From positions 1,116,001 to 1,180,000 of the forward strand of contig NZ_CP112874.1 of assembly GCF_029910235.1 (NCBI RefSeq): a DNA stretch of 64,000 bases. Reading direction: 5' to 3'. The first letter of the stretch is position 1. Each line of letters starts with the position of its first letter. A model generated the notes under the pieces. It was not told the DNA's origin and did not search any database. It was given only the letters and a program-made list of their open reading frames with translations. This stretch comes from Pseudanabaena galeata CCNP1313. Lineage in GTDB: Bacteria; Cyanobacteriota; Cyanobacteriia; Pseudanabaenales; Pseudanabaenaceae. Made by a program: the position numbers and the translations under genes. Positions 8,926-17,404 of this stretch are shown here, piece by piece.

Positions 8926-9928
8926 ACGTCAGTTCGACGGAGTAGACAAAAGCAAAAGAAAAGCTGAGACTAGGTTTGACAAACTAAAAGCCTCAGCAAT
9001 ATGAACAGTATCGTATCGCACTTGGATATCACGCGAATCTTCTGTGAAGTGGATGATTTTTGCCAAAGCTTTGAAAAACACTGGCAAGAGCAACCAATGT
9101 TGCCATCAATGCAGGGAGAAAGGAAAAGTCGCTCAAGAATGAGGTTGAGTGAAGTGATGACCATCGCGATCGCCTTTCATGGGTCAGGATACAAGACCTT
9201 CAAAGACTTCTATACCCTAACTGTAATACCGTTTTGGCGGAAAGCATTTCCCCACTTGGTAAGCTACACCCGCTTTGTCGAGCTAATGCCTTGGACAATG
9301 ATGTTGTTATGTTGCTTTCTGCATACCCGCAAAGGCGAAGTGACAGGAATATCATTCATCGACTCCACACCGATCAATGTCTGTGTACCATGCCGTGCCC
9401 ATGCCCATAAAGTATTCAAAGGTATGGTCAATTGGGGCAAAAACTCAGTGGGATGGCACTTTGGCTTCAAGCTACATTTGATTATCAATGACAAAGGGGA
9501 ATTGCTTGCCTTCAAGCTCACACCAGCCAATATTGATGACCGACAACCTGTGCCTGAGATGGCTCAAGACCTCTTTGGTCAATTGTTTGGTGACCGTGGT
9601 TATATCTCCCAAAAGTTGTTTGAGAAGCTCTATGAACAAGGTTTACAACTGATTACTAAGCGCAAGAAAAATATGAAAAACTGTTTGGTCAAGTTGATTG
9701 ATAAGATTTTGCTGCGTAAGCGCGCAATTATTGAGTCCGTCAATGACCAACTCAAAAACATTTCTCAGATTGAGCATTCAAGACATCGCAGTTTTTTTAA
9801 TTTTCTTGTCAACCTTTTAGCTGGGTTGGTTGCTTATACATATCGAGAGACTAAACCTGCTTTAGATCTTCTCTTCAAAGGCTTGCCTGCTCTTCCTCCT
9901 GCCATCTTTTAGTGCGTCGAACTCACGT
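8926..9928 (+). mobile_element. IS982-family insertion sequence, complete
   Basis: 1003 bp. Ends ACGTCAGTTCGAC and GTCGAACTCACGT form terminal inverted repeats with one internal mismatch. The 7-bp direct repeat TAAAATA is present on both sides (8919-8925 and 9929-9935). One transposase gene fills the interior. Length, terminal AC and 7-bp duplication suit IS982. Confidence 0.9.
9001..9912 (+). CDS. IS982-family transposase
   Basis: 303 aa and apparently intact. DDE-type residues are seen in GISFIDSTPINVC (Asp), LFGDRGYIS (Asp) and KRAIIESVNDQLKN (Glu), followed by the family-typical EHSRHRS segment. The helical N-terminus (SRMRLSEVMTIAIAFHGSGYKTFKDFY) is characteristic. It cuts and pastes the surrounding element and could also act in trans on the 111-bp MITEs that share its ends. 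Confidence 0.92.
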   Translation: MNSIVSHLDITRIFCEVDDFCQSFEKHWQEQPMLPSMQGERKSRSRMRLSEVMTIAIAFHGSGYKTFKDFYTLTVIPFWRKAFPHLVSYTRFVELMPWTMMLLCCFLHTRKGEVTGISFIDSTPINVCVPCRAHAHKVFKGMVNWGKNSVGWHFGFKLHLIINDKGELLAFKLTPANIDDRQPVPEMAQDLFGQLFGDRGYISQKLFEKLYEQGLQLITKRKKNMKNCLVKLIDKILLRKRAIIESVNDQLKNISQIEHSRHRSFFNFLVNLLAGLVAYTYRETKPALDLLFKGLPALPPAIF

Positions 9929-10692
9929 TAAAATAAGTGCAAAGGAGCGATCGCTACGATAAAACTGATTCATGGCAATCTCAAGCTGATGCATCATCGC
10001 TCGTCGATTAAGTAACCGAGTTAGCACATCAGTATTAGCGGCAAGCTTCAAATCATAGAAAAGCCTCTGACAGACCATCATGATAAATCCAGCCGTCAAT
10101 AGAAATGTGAATACAAACATCACAACTAAGGTGTAAGCATTGATATCATGAGAAAGAAATAATTTTTCTGGCGGATTTCTCACTAAACCAACAATTCTGG
10201 CAATTAATGAGACTAATAACGCAATCATCACGCTTGCCATGAATCTGGATGATCCAATAAAACCCTTATGGGGTGTAGTTAGTAAGCAGTATGCAGATAT
10301 TGAGAAAATGATTATTTGAAAACCAGTTTGATTAATACTTTTAAATATATAAATATCATTGAAAATAAAGAAATATGATTGAACAGAAATGAACAAAAGA
10401 TTAATTATAAATAAGTAACGAAGTTTAATCTTTTTATCCGTAAATTGTGAAATTCCCACACAAGAAATGGAAGTGCCAACGAAAAGAAAAATCCCCGCTA
10501 TAAATAATGTCAAGGAGTAATTGAAAACCTTACTTAAGCTGATTAAATAGCCAGTTGTTGTAAATACCCTACCTATCGCATAGGTATTGATTCCGCGATA
10601 TTGATTTACCAACAAGCTTAAGAAACCTAGTATCAATAATTGCAAAGCCGCATTAATACCCAGCATGAAGCTCATTGTCTGAATGTCAAGAT

Positions 10693-11859
10693 TTACCAAG
10701 CTTGTAAACATTGCATAAAATACTGGATTTGTTCGTGGGTATGATTTGCCATGAGAGTTAGGCGAATACGTGGAGTCGGCACAGTGGGAGGGCGGATGGC
10801 AGGCGCAAAGATTCCATTTTCCCGTAAATGGGTAGCCATTTGTAGCGTTTTAGCAATATCTCCCATCTCGATCGCAACAATCGGTGAGTCAAAGGCGATC
10901 GCCTGAAAGCCCCAATTTTGTAAACCCTGTTTCAAAAATTCCACATTTTGCCAAAGCTTCTCTCGGAGATTATTCTCAGTTTTTATAATCTTAATCGCCG
11001 CGATCGCTGCACCCGTATCCGCAGGTGAAAGCCCTGTCGTATAAATCCAAGTAGCGGCACGATTGCGTAAATAGTCGATTAATTTCGCCGATCCTGCCAC
11101 ATAGCCGCCCAAACTGCCCAAAGCTTTGCTTAGGGTTCCTACTTGGATTAAGTTTTCCTGAATTCCTAAAGACTGAGTCAAACCACCTCCGCGATCGCCA
11201 AATACTCCCGTACCATGCGCCTCATCGACTAACACCATGCAATCGTATTGATGCGCTAAGTCTATAATTTCCCGCAATGGCGCAAGGTCGCCATCCATAC
11301 TAAACACGCTGTCAGTCGTAATCAGACAACGCCGATATTTCGCCCGATGTTCTTGCAATTTGGCGGTGAGATCAGCCAAATTCAAATGCTGATAATCGAT
11401 CGCCGTTGCACCACTGAGCAATCCGCCCTTTTTCAAACAAGAGTGATTGTATTCATCGCCTAAAATCAAATCTCGCGCTCCCACGATCGCCGCAATTGTC
11501 CCTAAATTTGCTAAATAACCAGAACTAAACACTAGGGCTGCTTCCGTATTTTTCAGATCAGCGATCGCCGTTTCTAATTCCTCATGCAAAGCCAGATGTC
11601 CTGTGACTAGGCGCGATCCTGTCGAGCCTGTGCCATACATTTCTGTCGCCCTGATCGCTGCGTCAATCAAGCGGCGATCGCCTGCTAAGCCCAAATAATT
11701 ATTGCTAGCAAACATCAGCATTTCGCGCCCATCAATGGTTGCGATCGTCCCTGCTTTGCTGGTAATGGTTTGTGTAGAGCGATACCAATTAGCCTTGTGG
11801 ATCGAGTCCAAGGAGCGATCAAGCCAGTCGTAGGGAGTAGATATGGGGGGAGTCTTCAC
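10693..11859 (-). CDS. bioF: 8-amino-7-oxononanoate synthase
   Basis: 388 aa, full length for the alpha-oxoamine synthase family of PLP enzymes. Motifs: ASNNYLGLA (51-59), GSTGSRLVTG (78-87), His139 in DEYNHSCL that stacks on PLP, VDEAHGTGVFG (211-221) and the PLP Lys245 in GTLSKALGSLGGY. It condenses L-alanine with pimeloyl-ACP/CoA, the first committed step of biotin ring assembly. KBL or serine palmitoyltransferase are the family alternatives, but the sequence around Lys245 and the C-terminus read as BioF. Its 3' end overlaps the start of the broken cyclase gene. Confidence 0.9.
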   Translation of the reverse strand: MKTPPISTPYDWLDRSLDSIHKANWYRSTQTITSKAGTIATIDGREMLMFASNNYLGLAGDRRLIDAAIRATEMYGTGSTGSRLVTGHLALHEELETAIADLKNTEAALVFSSGYLANLGTIAAIVGARDLILGDEYNHSCLKKGGLLSGATAIDYQHLNLADLTAKLQEHRAKYRRCLITTDSVFSMDGDLAPLREIIDLAHQYDCMVLVDEAHGTGVFGDRGGGLTQSLGIQENLIQVGTLSKALGSLGGYVAGSAKLIDYLRNRAATWIYTTGLSPADTGAAIAAIKIIKTENNLREKLWQNVEFLKQGLQNWGFQAIAFDSPIVAIEMGDIAKTLQMATHLRENGIFAPAIRPPTVPTPRIRLTLMANHTHEQIQYFMQCLQAW

Positions 11860-11917
11860 ACTTCTTTACAAATTAATATTAAAATTAAGCTAGGTATTCA
11901 TTATCTAGGTTTATAAA

Positions 11918-12805
11918 ATGACTGTTGCATATCCCCGTAAATTTCGCGGTCAACTCAGTGCTGAAGACATTCTCGATAATGTAGTGCGTCAGCGTGAAGT
12001 CCACATGACCACTTTAAATCGTTATCGCTTTAGTGAACAGCGTAGTTGCAAAGACCTAACTGGACTGATTGAATTTCTCAATGGCAAGCCCCGTGATTTG
12101 ATTCAAGATCTATCACATCATGTTTCTGACGAAGCGCGTCATGCAGCTTGGTTAACTGATTTGCTGTATGAACTTGGTGAAGAGATCAGCACACCAGATG
12201 GCAATTTGTATATTGATGAATTTAACCGCTTGAGTAAGTACGAAGTCTCCTCCAATCCTGAAGATTTTGTCATTGATGCCTTGGCGGGAATCAATGTTGC
12301 GGAAAAGCGTGGTTGTGAATATTTCGCGGCTCACATTCGCTCTCTCAAGAAAGTTGAGCAAACCCCTGAAAACGTCAAGATCCGCGAAACCATTGAGAAG
12401 ATTCTTCCTGAAGAAGCGGCTCATGTACGCTGGGGTAATCGCAAGCTTGGGGAGATCGCTAAAAAGAGTGAAGCCCATCATGCCAAGGTTGATGCCGCTA
12501 AGCGTAAATATGTAGCGATCGAACATGCTGCATTTGAGTCAGGAATGGATGTTCTTGCTGGTGCAGAAGTGCGCCGCCTTGAGAATTTGTTGAAGATATC
12601 TGAAACTCTGCCTCTATTGGAACGCCCTCAATACTTACTAAATCAACTTCCTGAGACTTTATTCTCTCCTGAGTTGCAAAAGACTCGTATCGATATATTC
12701 AAGAAAGCTTGGACAAAAGATCCTGCTTCCTTTATCGAGAAGTTCATTCCAATGTTCTTTAATGCCAATTTAAAAGATACCGCAAACAAGGCTGGAACCT
12801 ATTGA
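11918..12805 (+). CDS. Ferritin-like diiron protein of unknown function
   Basis: 295 aa. Helical, with metal-ligand pairs expected of a ferritin-like four-helix bundle: E72-x-x-H75 in SDEARHAAW, E129/E134 in NVAEKRGCEYFAAH and E166-x-x-H169 in LPEEAAHVRWG. The C-terminal third (LPQTL-like, no ligands) is a separate helical tail. Substrate unknown; oxygenase/hydroxylase or metal-storage roles are both possible in this fold. It is divergent from bioF with 58 bp between starts, so the two may share regulatory DNA. Confidence 0.7.
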   Translation: MTVAYPRKFRGQLSAEDILDNVVRQREVHMTTLNRYRFSEQRSCKDLTGLIEFLNGKPRDLIQDLSHHVSDEARHAAWLTDLLYELGEEISTPDGNLYIDEFNRLSKYEVSSNPEDFVIDALAGINVAEKRGCEYFAAHIRSLKKVEQTPENVKIRETIEKILPEEAAHVRWGNRKLGEIAKKSEAHHAKVDAAKRKYVAIEHAAFESGMDVLAGAEVRRLENLLKISETLPLLERPQYLLNQLPETLFSPELQKTRIDIFKKAWTKDPASFIEKFIPMFFNANLKDTANKAGTY

Positions 12806-12814
12806 TAAGGATTT

Positions 12815-12851
12815 TCAAAACACAAAATGGCTTAGCCATTTTGTGTTTTGA
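12815..12851. terminator. Bidirectional hairpin between convergent genes
   Basis: Near-perfect stem TCAAAACACAAAATGGCT/AGCCATTTTGTGTTTTGA, one unpaired base, between the convergent ferritin-like gene and rimM. The T-rich flank on each strand suits termination of both. The arm sequence also belongs to the AAAATGGC-T-AGCCATTTT repeat family seen at 14198, 28410, 43730 and 48140. Confidence 0.6.
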
Positions 12852-12876
12852 TACTATATTTGCAGTGCTTAGCAAA

Positions 12877-13428
12877 TCAAACGAGCCATTTGTCGATCAA
12901 TCCCTTCGGAGGATTAATTTCAATTCTTTTTTGACTGATGTCGACAAATGGAACGATCGCTTCGACAAAGGGAATTAATTCGATTTCGTTAATTTCGGGA
13001 TTGCGAACCTCCAAAAGATCATTTCCTGCGGCAATGATGCTAATCACTTCTCCCAATGCCTTACCCGTAGGCTGATGATACACATTGCAGCCCACTAAAT
13101 CTGCAATCATATATTCGTTATGCTCCAGATAGGGGCGATCGCTAGTGGGGATAAACATTAGATAATTACGCAGAGTTTCAGCTCGATCACAATCATTAAC
13201 CCCTTCGAGACGCACTACAAATAGATTCTTTTTACCAGCAATTTCACGTCCTGAGAGCATTATGATTTCTTGCGGTTCATCTTTCTCCGAAGCCGCAATC
13301 CAGCGCTTGCCAGCATTCTCAAAACGTTCTGGAAAATCTGAATAGGACAATATTCTCACCTCACCTTTTAGCCCTTGAGGTGAAACTATCTTGCCAATCA
13401 TTAACCAATCTTCAGTCATATATTTCAT
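12877..13428 (-). CDS. rimM: Ribosome maturation factor RimM
   Basis: 183 aa. The N-terminal RimM domain begins WLMIGKIVSPQGLKGEVRIL and contains the LEGVNDCDRAETLRNYLMFI segment. A C-terminal PRC-barrel follows (DLVGCNVY..GKALGEVISI..NDLLEV..IELIPFVEAIVPFVD). It assists 30S subunit assembly and 16S rRNA processing through ribosomal protein S19. It is 40 bp downstream of rnc on the same strand, so the two rRNA-maturation genes probably form an operon. Confidence 0.92.
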   Translation of the reverse strand: MKYMTEDWLMIGKIVSPQGLKGEVRILSYSDFPERFENAGKRWIAASEKDEPQEIIMLSGREIAGKKNLFVVRLEGVNDCDRAETLRNYLMFIPTSDRPYLEHNEYMIADLVGCNVYHQPTGKALGEVISIIAAGNDLLEVRNPEINEIELIPFVEAIVPFVDISQKRIEINPPKGLIDKWLV

Positions 13429-13468
13429 CCTTGATTTTGAAATTCTTGCTTCGCAAGAATTTCAAAAC

Positions 13469-14152
13469 TTATAACATTCTTTCTATTTGTTCTAATGCAT
13501 CTAAGGCGGCTGCTCGTTCTGCTTCCTTTTTACTAGAAAAATTTCGCATACTCTGACCATATAGGCGATCGCCAACATATACTTTAGACGCAAATTCGGG
13601 CGTGTGATCAGTTCCCCCCACTTTTTCGGTGACATATCTGGGCAAAATGTGACCGATATAGGACTGTACCCATTCCTGTAAGCGATTTTTAGCATCGAGA
13701 TCGGCGCGGGTATTCACTAACTCTGGTGGTACTGAATTAAACAAAGCCTCCACCGCAGGACGCACCGCCTCCACATCACAATTACGATCCAGATATAAAG
13801 CCCCGATCATTGCTTCAAATACACAACTCAAGAGATTGTCGCTCTTATTCCCGCCATCACGTAATGCACCTTTGCCTAAGAGGATTTGAGTATCTAGGTC
13901 TAAGGCGATCGCAAAATTTGCTAACTGTTGCTCATCTACCAAAGCAGCACGACGACGAGTCAACTCATCTTCACCAAGGTCAGCATGTTGACGATAGAGA
14001 TAGGAGCCGCTTAGGAAATTTAAAATGGCATCACCCAAAAATTCTAAGCGCTCATTATCTTCTCCTACGCTAGGATTTTCATGAACATAGGAGCGATGGG
14101 TTAGCGCCATTCGCAATAATTTTTCATCCCTAAAAACAAACAGATCTTTCAT
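13469..14152 (-). CDS. rnc: Ribonuclease III
   Basis: 227 aa from the ATG at 14152. A longer TTG start at 14197 lies at the edge of a hairpin repeat and is unlikely. The catalytic domain has the signature NERLEFLGDAILNFLSG with the metal-binding Glu/Asp, DEQQLANFA, and CVFEAMIGALYLDRN with the last catalytic Glu. A double-stranded-RNA-binding domain follows (AKNRLQEWVQSYIG.., ending GQSMRNFSSKKEAERAAALDAL). It cleaves double-stranded RNA in rRNA precursors and mRNAs. Probably co-transcribed with rimM. Confidence 0.93.
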   Translation of the reverse strand: MKDLFVFRDEKLLRMALTHRSYVHENPSVGEDNERLEFLGDAILNFLSGSYLYRQHADLGEDELTRRRAALVDEQQLANFAIALDLDTQILLGKGALRDGGNKSDNLLSCVFEAMIGALYLDRNCDVEAVRPAVEALFNSVPPELVNTRADLDAKNRLQEWVQSYIGHILPRYVTEKVGGTDHTPEFASKVYVGDRLYGQSMRNFSSKKEAERAAALDALEQIERML

Positions 14153-14197
14153 GCTCACTAATATAACAATCCCCAAACTATTTATACCAAAACACAA

Positions 14198-14290
14198 AAT
14201 GGTATAGCCATTTTGTGTCTTTAAACCCCTTATTGGACTTGGCTTTTAATTCACGGAAGTATGACAACACTTTCGTAAATTGGTATTAGA
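14198..14290. repeat. AAAATGGC / TTCACGAAAGTGT composite repeat
   Basis: Holds a hairpin ACACAAAATGGTaTAGCCATTTTGTGT and then TTCACGGAAGTATGACAACACTTTCG. It is a copy of a composite repeat also found, in either orientation, at 28340-28438, 43660-43755, 48015-48175 (itself interrupted by a MITE) and 49550-49650. Confidence 0.65.
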
Positions 14291-14304
14291 TGGTAAGCCC
14301 TGTT

Positions 14305-15246
14305 TTATCGACAACTTCGGTAGGAGATATTGCCATCGGGTAATATCGTCTGACATATTCTTGCCTCATTCATCCATCCCACATCTAACACTGCATGTTT
14401 TAGATTAGCGCTTTCAAGGTTTACACCGCGTAAATCTGCCCCAGTCAGATCCGCCCCAGTCAAATCCGCATTTGTTAAATCCGCATTCCATAGATTCGCG
14501 CCATTAAAGCAAGCGCCACGCAAAATTGTTCCGCGCAAAATTGCTTTACTTAAATTACTACCAATAAAATTGATATTACTCAAATTTAAACCACTTAAAT
14601 TTGCTAAACGAAGATTGATTTCACTAAAATCTACACGGTCAAGATCAGCTTCCCGTAAATCTACTTCACTTAAATTAGCCCCCCTTAAATTAGCTCCATG
14701 TAAACTAGATTCACTAAGATCGGCTTCACTGAGATCGGCATTTTGCAAATTAGATCGACTCAGATTAGCCCGAAACAAAAAGGCATGATGCAGATTGACA
14801 TGACTCAAATCTGTATTAGAAAGATTTGCTTCTAGAAGGTAAGCTTTTTGCAAATTTGCACCTTGAAAATTTATGCCATGTAAATTTGTACAATTCAGAA
14901 TCGCCAGTCGCAGGTTGGTATTATTAAAGCTCACGTCAGTAAAACGCACACCACTTAATCCTGCATAACTAAAGTTAGTACGAGTGATGTTGGCATTACT
15001 AAGATTAGAATCTAGTAATGATGCACCACACAAATCAGCATCAGATAAATTAGCACCTGATAGATCGGTATTACAGAGAGTTGACTCCCACAGATTCGCA
15101 AAAATTAGATTTGCATTACGTAAAATCGCATTACTGAGATCAACTTTACTTAAATCTAATCCTTTCAAATCCCATCCCTCAAAGTTTCGTTCTCCTTGGG
15201 AATAACGTTCTATCAAATTGCGTTTTTTAGCAATATGATTCAACAT
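14305..15246 (-). CDS. Pentapeptide-repeat protein
   Basis: 313 aa. From residue ~20 almost to the end the sequence is a continuous A(D/N)LXX pentapeptide repeat (e.g. ANLSDADLCGASLLDSNL), predicted to fold as a right-handed quadrilateral beta-helix. A non-repeat tail with two cysteines (RICQTILPDGNISYRSC) resembles the tail of the exported pentapeptide protein at 56948. No signal peptide, so probably cytoplasmic. Function unknown; it stands alone. Confidence 0.85.
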   Translation of the reverse strand: MLNHIAKKRNLIERYSQGERNFEGWDLKGLDLSKVDLSNAILRNANLIFANLWESTLCNTDLSGANLSDADLCGASLLDSNLSNANITRTNFSYAGLSGVRFTDVSFNNTNLRLAILNCTNLHGINFQGANLQKAYLLEANLSNTDLSHVNLHHAFLFRANLSRSNLQNADLSEADLSESSLHGANLRGANLSEVDLREADLDRVDFSEINLRLANLSGLNLSNINFIGSNLSKAILRGTILRGACFNGANLWNADLTNADLTGADLTGADLRGVNLESANLKHAVLDVGWMNEARICQTILPDGNISYRSCR

Positions 15247-15426
15247 AAATATAATATGTTTGTATCAAAAAGAATAAATGCGATTCTCTCTTGCATAAGC
15301 CTATTTAAAAATCAATAAACACCTAATTTTTTAGAGAAAATATTGATTCATGAATCAATATTTTCTCTAAAAAATTAGAATTGTTTAAGCGTACAGTTCT
15401 ATGAAATTGATATTGATAATTGCATA

Positions 15427-17163
15427 TTACTTTGCTTTCGCCTTTTGTTGTTGCTTTTCTTGACGTTTTTCAGCTTGTTTTGCTTTTTCTTTTTCTCTTT
15501 TTAAAGCATCTTTTGCAGCTTTCGCTGCCATTTCTGCTTTATATTTAGACTCCCTTGTTTCCTCCTCTCTTTTTTCTTGATAGTAGGCATAGTCACCTGC
15601 ATACATACAGAGATCGCCATCTCGAATTTCGACAATTTTATTGGCCACTTGTGAGATGAAATAGCGGTCATGGGAGATCACGGCGACTGTCCCTTCGTAT
15701 TCACGCAGAGCTGCCTCTAACATCTCCTTGGCAGGAATATCAAGGTGGTTTGTAGGCTCATCAAGGATCAAGAAGTTTACAGGGGTAAGCAGCATTTTGG
15801 CGAGGGCAAGCCTTGCTTTTTCGCCGCCGCTAAGGTCACGGACTTGCTTAAATACGGTGTCACCACTAAATAAGAACTTACCAAGTACACCACGGACTTC
15901 TTCGTGGGTCATCTTGGGGAAATCATCGTGAATTGTATGAAATACATCCTTATGTAAGTCCAGAGCTTCGGCTTGGTTTTGTTCAAAATAACCAACTAAT
16001 ACGTTATGACCGAGGACAATTTCGCCTTCGTTATAGGCTTCTTTGCCAACCACCATTTTTAATAGTGTGGATTTACCCGCACCGTTGGGTCCCAGAAAAG
16101 CAACGCGATCGCCTCTTTCGATTTCCAGATTTGCTCCTAAAAAGAGGATCTGATCCCCATAGGCATGGGTGAGATCCTTAATCTCCACACTGACGCGCCC
16201 ACTGCGAGATGCAGGTGGAAAATGAAATTTTAAAGTTCTGACATCGCTATCAGGAGCCTCGATCCGCTCGATTTTGTCCAATTGCTTTTCGCGACTCTTG
16301 GCTTGAGTACTGCGCGTGGCACTAGCCCTGAAGCGATCAACGAATACCTGTTGTTTTTCAATATATTTTTGCTGGCGTTCAAAAGCGGCTCCCTGTGCAG
16401 CTTTAGCTTCGGCTTTTTGAGCTAGATAGGAGGAGTAATTACCTAAATAAGTCATCGATACGCCGCGCTCGGTTTCCACAATCGATGTACAGAGGCGATC
16501 TAGGAATTCGCGGTCATGGGAAACAATTACCATTGGGGTACTTAGCGATCGCAGATATTTCTCTAGCCATTCAATTGTTTCCAAATCTAAATGGTTGGTC
16601 GGTTCATCCAATAGCAGCAGGTCAGGCGATTGCAACAAAATCTTGCCCAAGCCCATTCGCATCTGCCAACCGCCACTATATTCGCTGACAAAGCGATCGC
16701 CATCGTCAGTTTTAAACCCTAATTCTGGTAATAGCTTATCGATGCGGCTTTCAAGTTCATAGCCATTGTGATCTTCAAACTGGCGCTGGAGACGATCCAT
16801 CTTTTTGAGAATTGGCTCATAGTCTTCACCATCTTTTAAATTTTCTAGATGATGATGCACTACTGCTAGTTCTTTTTGAATTTCCCGTACTTCCTGAAAT
16901 GCTTGCCACATCTCTTGTTTGACTGTACGAGTCTCTTCGATATCAAATTCTTGACTGAGATAGGCAATTTTGAGACTAGAAGGACGCACTATTTGTCCTG
17001 CGGTCGGTTCGATTTCCCCTGCAATAATCTTTAGCTGTGTTGATTTCCCCGCGCCATTTACGCCGACTAAACCAATGCGATCGCCTGTTTTGACTTCCCA
17101 GTTAACGTCTTTGAGGACTTCGCCAGTAGGATAAATTTTTTGGATGTGTTCGAGACGAAGCAT
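15427..17163 (-). CDS. ABC-F family ATPase (duplicated ATPase, no membrane domain)
   Basis: 578 aa. Two ABC ATPase domains: the first has GVNGAGKST (~34-42), signature SGGWQMRMGL and DEPTNHLDLETIEW; the second has GPNGAGKST, LSGGEKARLALAKM and DEPTNHLDIPAKEM. A charged coiled linker lies between them, and the C-terminal ~50 residues are a Lys/Glu-rich coiled coil. ABC-F proteins of this layout act on ribosomes (translation factor or antibiotic protection) rather than in transport. Uup-like or EttA-like cannot be decided from the sequence alone. Monocistronic. Confidence 0.88.
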   Translation of the reverse strand: MLRLEHIQKIYPTGEVLKDVNWEVKTGDRIGLVGVNGAGKSTQLKIIAGEIEPTAGQIVRPSSLKIAYLSQEFDIEETRTVKQEMWQAFQEVREIQKELAVVHHHLENLKDGEDYEPILKKMDRLQRQFEDHNGYELESRIDKLLPELGFKTDDGDRFVSEYSGGWQMRMGLGKILLQSPDLLLLDEPTNHLDLETIEWLEKYLRSLSTPMVIVSHDREFLDRLCTSIVETERGVSMTYLGNYSSYLAQKAEAKAAQGAAFERQQKYIEKQQVFVDRFRASATRSTQAKSREKQLDKIERIEAPDSDVRTLKFHFPPASRSGRVSVEIKDLTHAYGDQILFLGANLEIERGDRVAFLGPNGAGKSTLLKMVVGKEAYNEGEIVLGHNVLVGYFEQNQAEALDLHKDVFHTIHDDFPKMTHEEVRGVLGKFLFSGDTVFKQVRDLSGGEKARLALAKMLLTPVNFLILDEPTNHLDIPAKEMLEAALREYEGTVAVISHDRYFISQVANKIVEIRDGDLCMYAGDYAYYQEKREEETRESKYKAEMAAKAAKDALKREKEKAKQAEKRQEKQQQKAKAK

Positions 17164-17404
17164 AGATTTAGGGGAGAAACAAAACTTAACTTTTTATTAA
17201 GATTAACATTTTTTTGTAACAAATGCATCGGTCTACCCAAAACCCAAAAAGAAGACAAGTGACCTAAGCGCCTTGCTATAAACCTTAGCTTCTAATCTAA
17301 CGTCAGTTCGACGAAAGCGAAAAAAGGTAAGAATCGCTAAGTGATTCTTACCTTTTTTCGCCATTTGCGGCGTGCTTCGCACGCCGCAAATGGCTATATC
17401 GAAC

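Larger units (their letters stand above)
8547..10711 (-). pseudogene. GGDEF (diguanylate cyclase) gene split by an IS982 element
   Basis: The N-terminal part is 10711-9929 and the C-terminal part 8925-8547, separated by the insertion at 8926-9928. Removing the element and one TAAAATA duplication restores one frame: the join gives LILIDIDFFKRVNDVYGHD, a normal GGDEF start, followed by the catalytic WGGEEF signature. The N-terminal ~220 residues hold about seven hydrophobic segments, so the ancestral protein was a membrane-anchored c-di-GMP synthase. The start overlaps the bioF stop by 19 bp. The N-terminal fragment now ends LILT and stop inside the element. The loss looks recent because both halves are otherwise undamaged. 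Confidence 0.88.
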
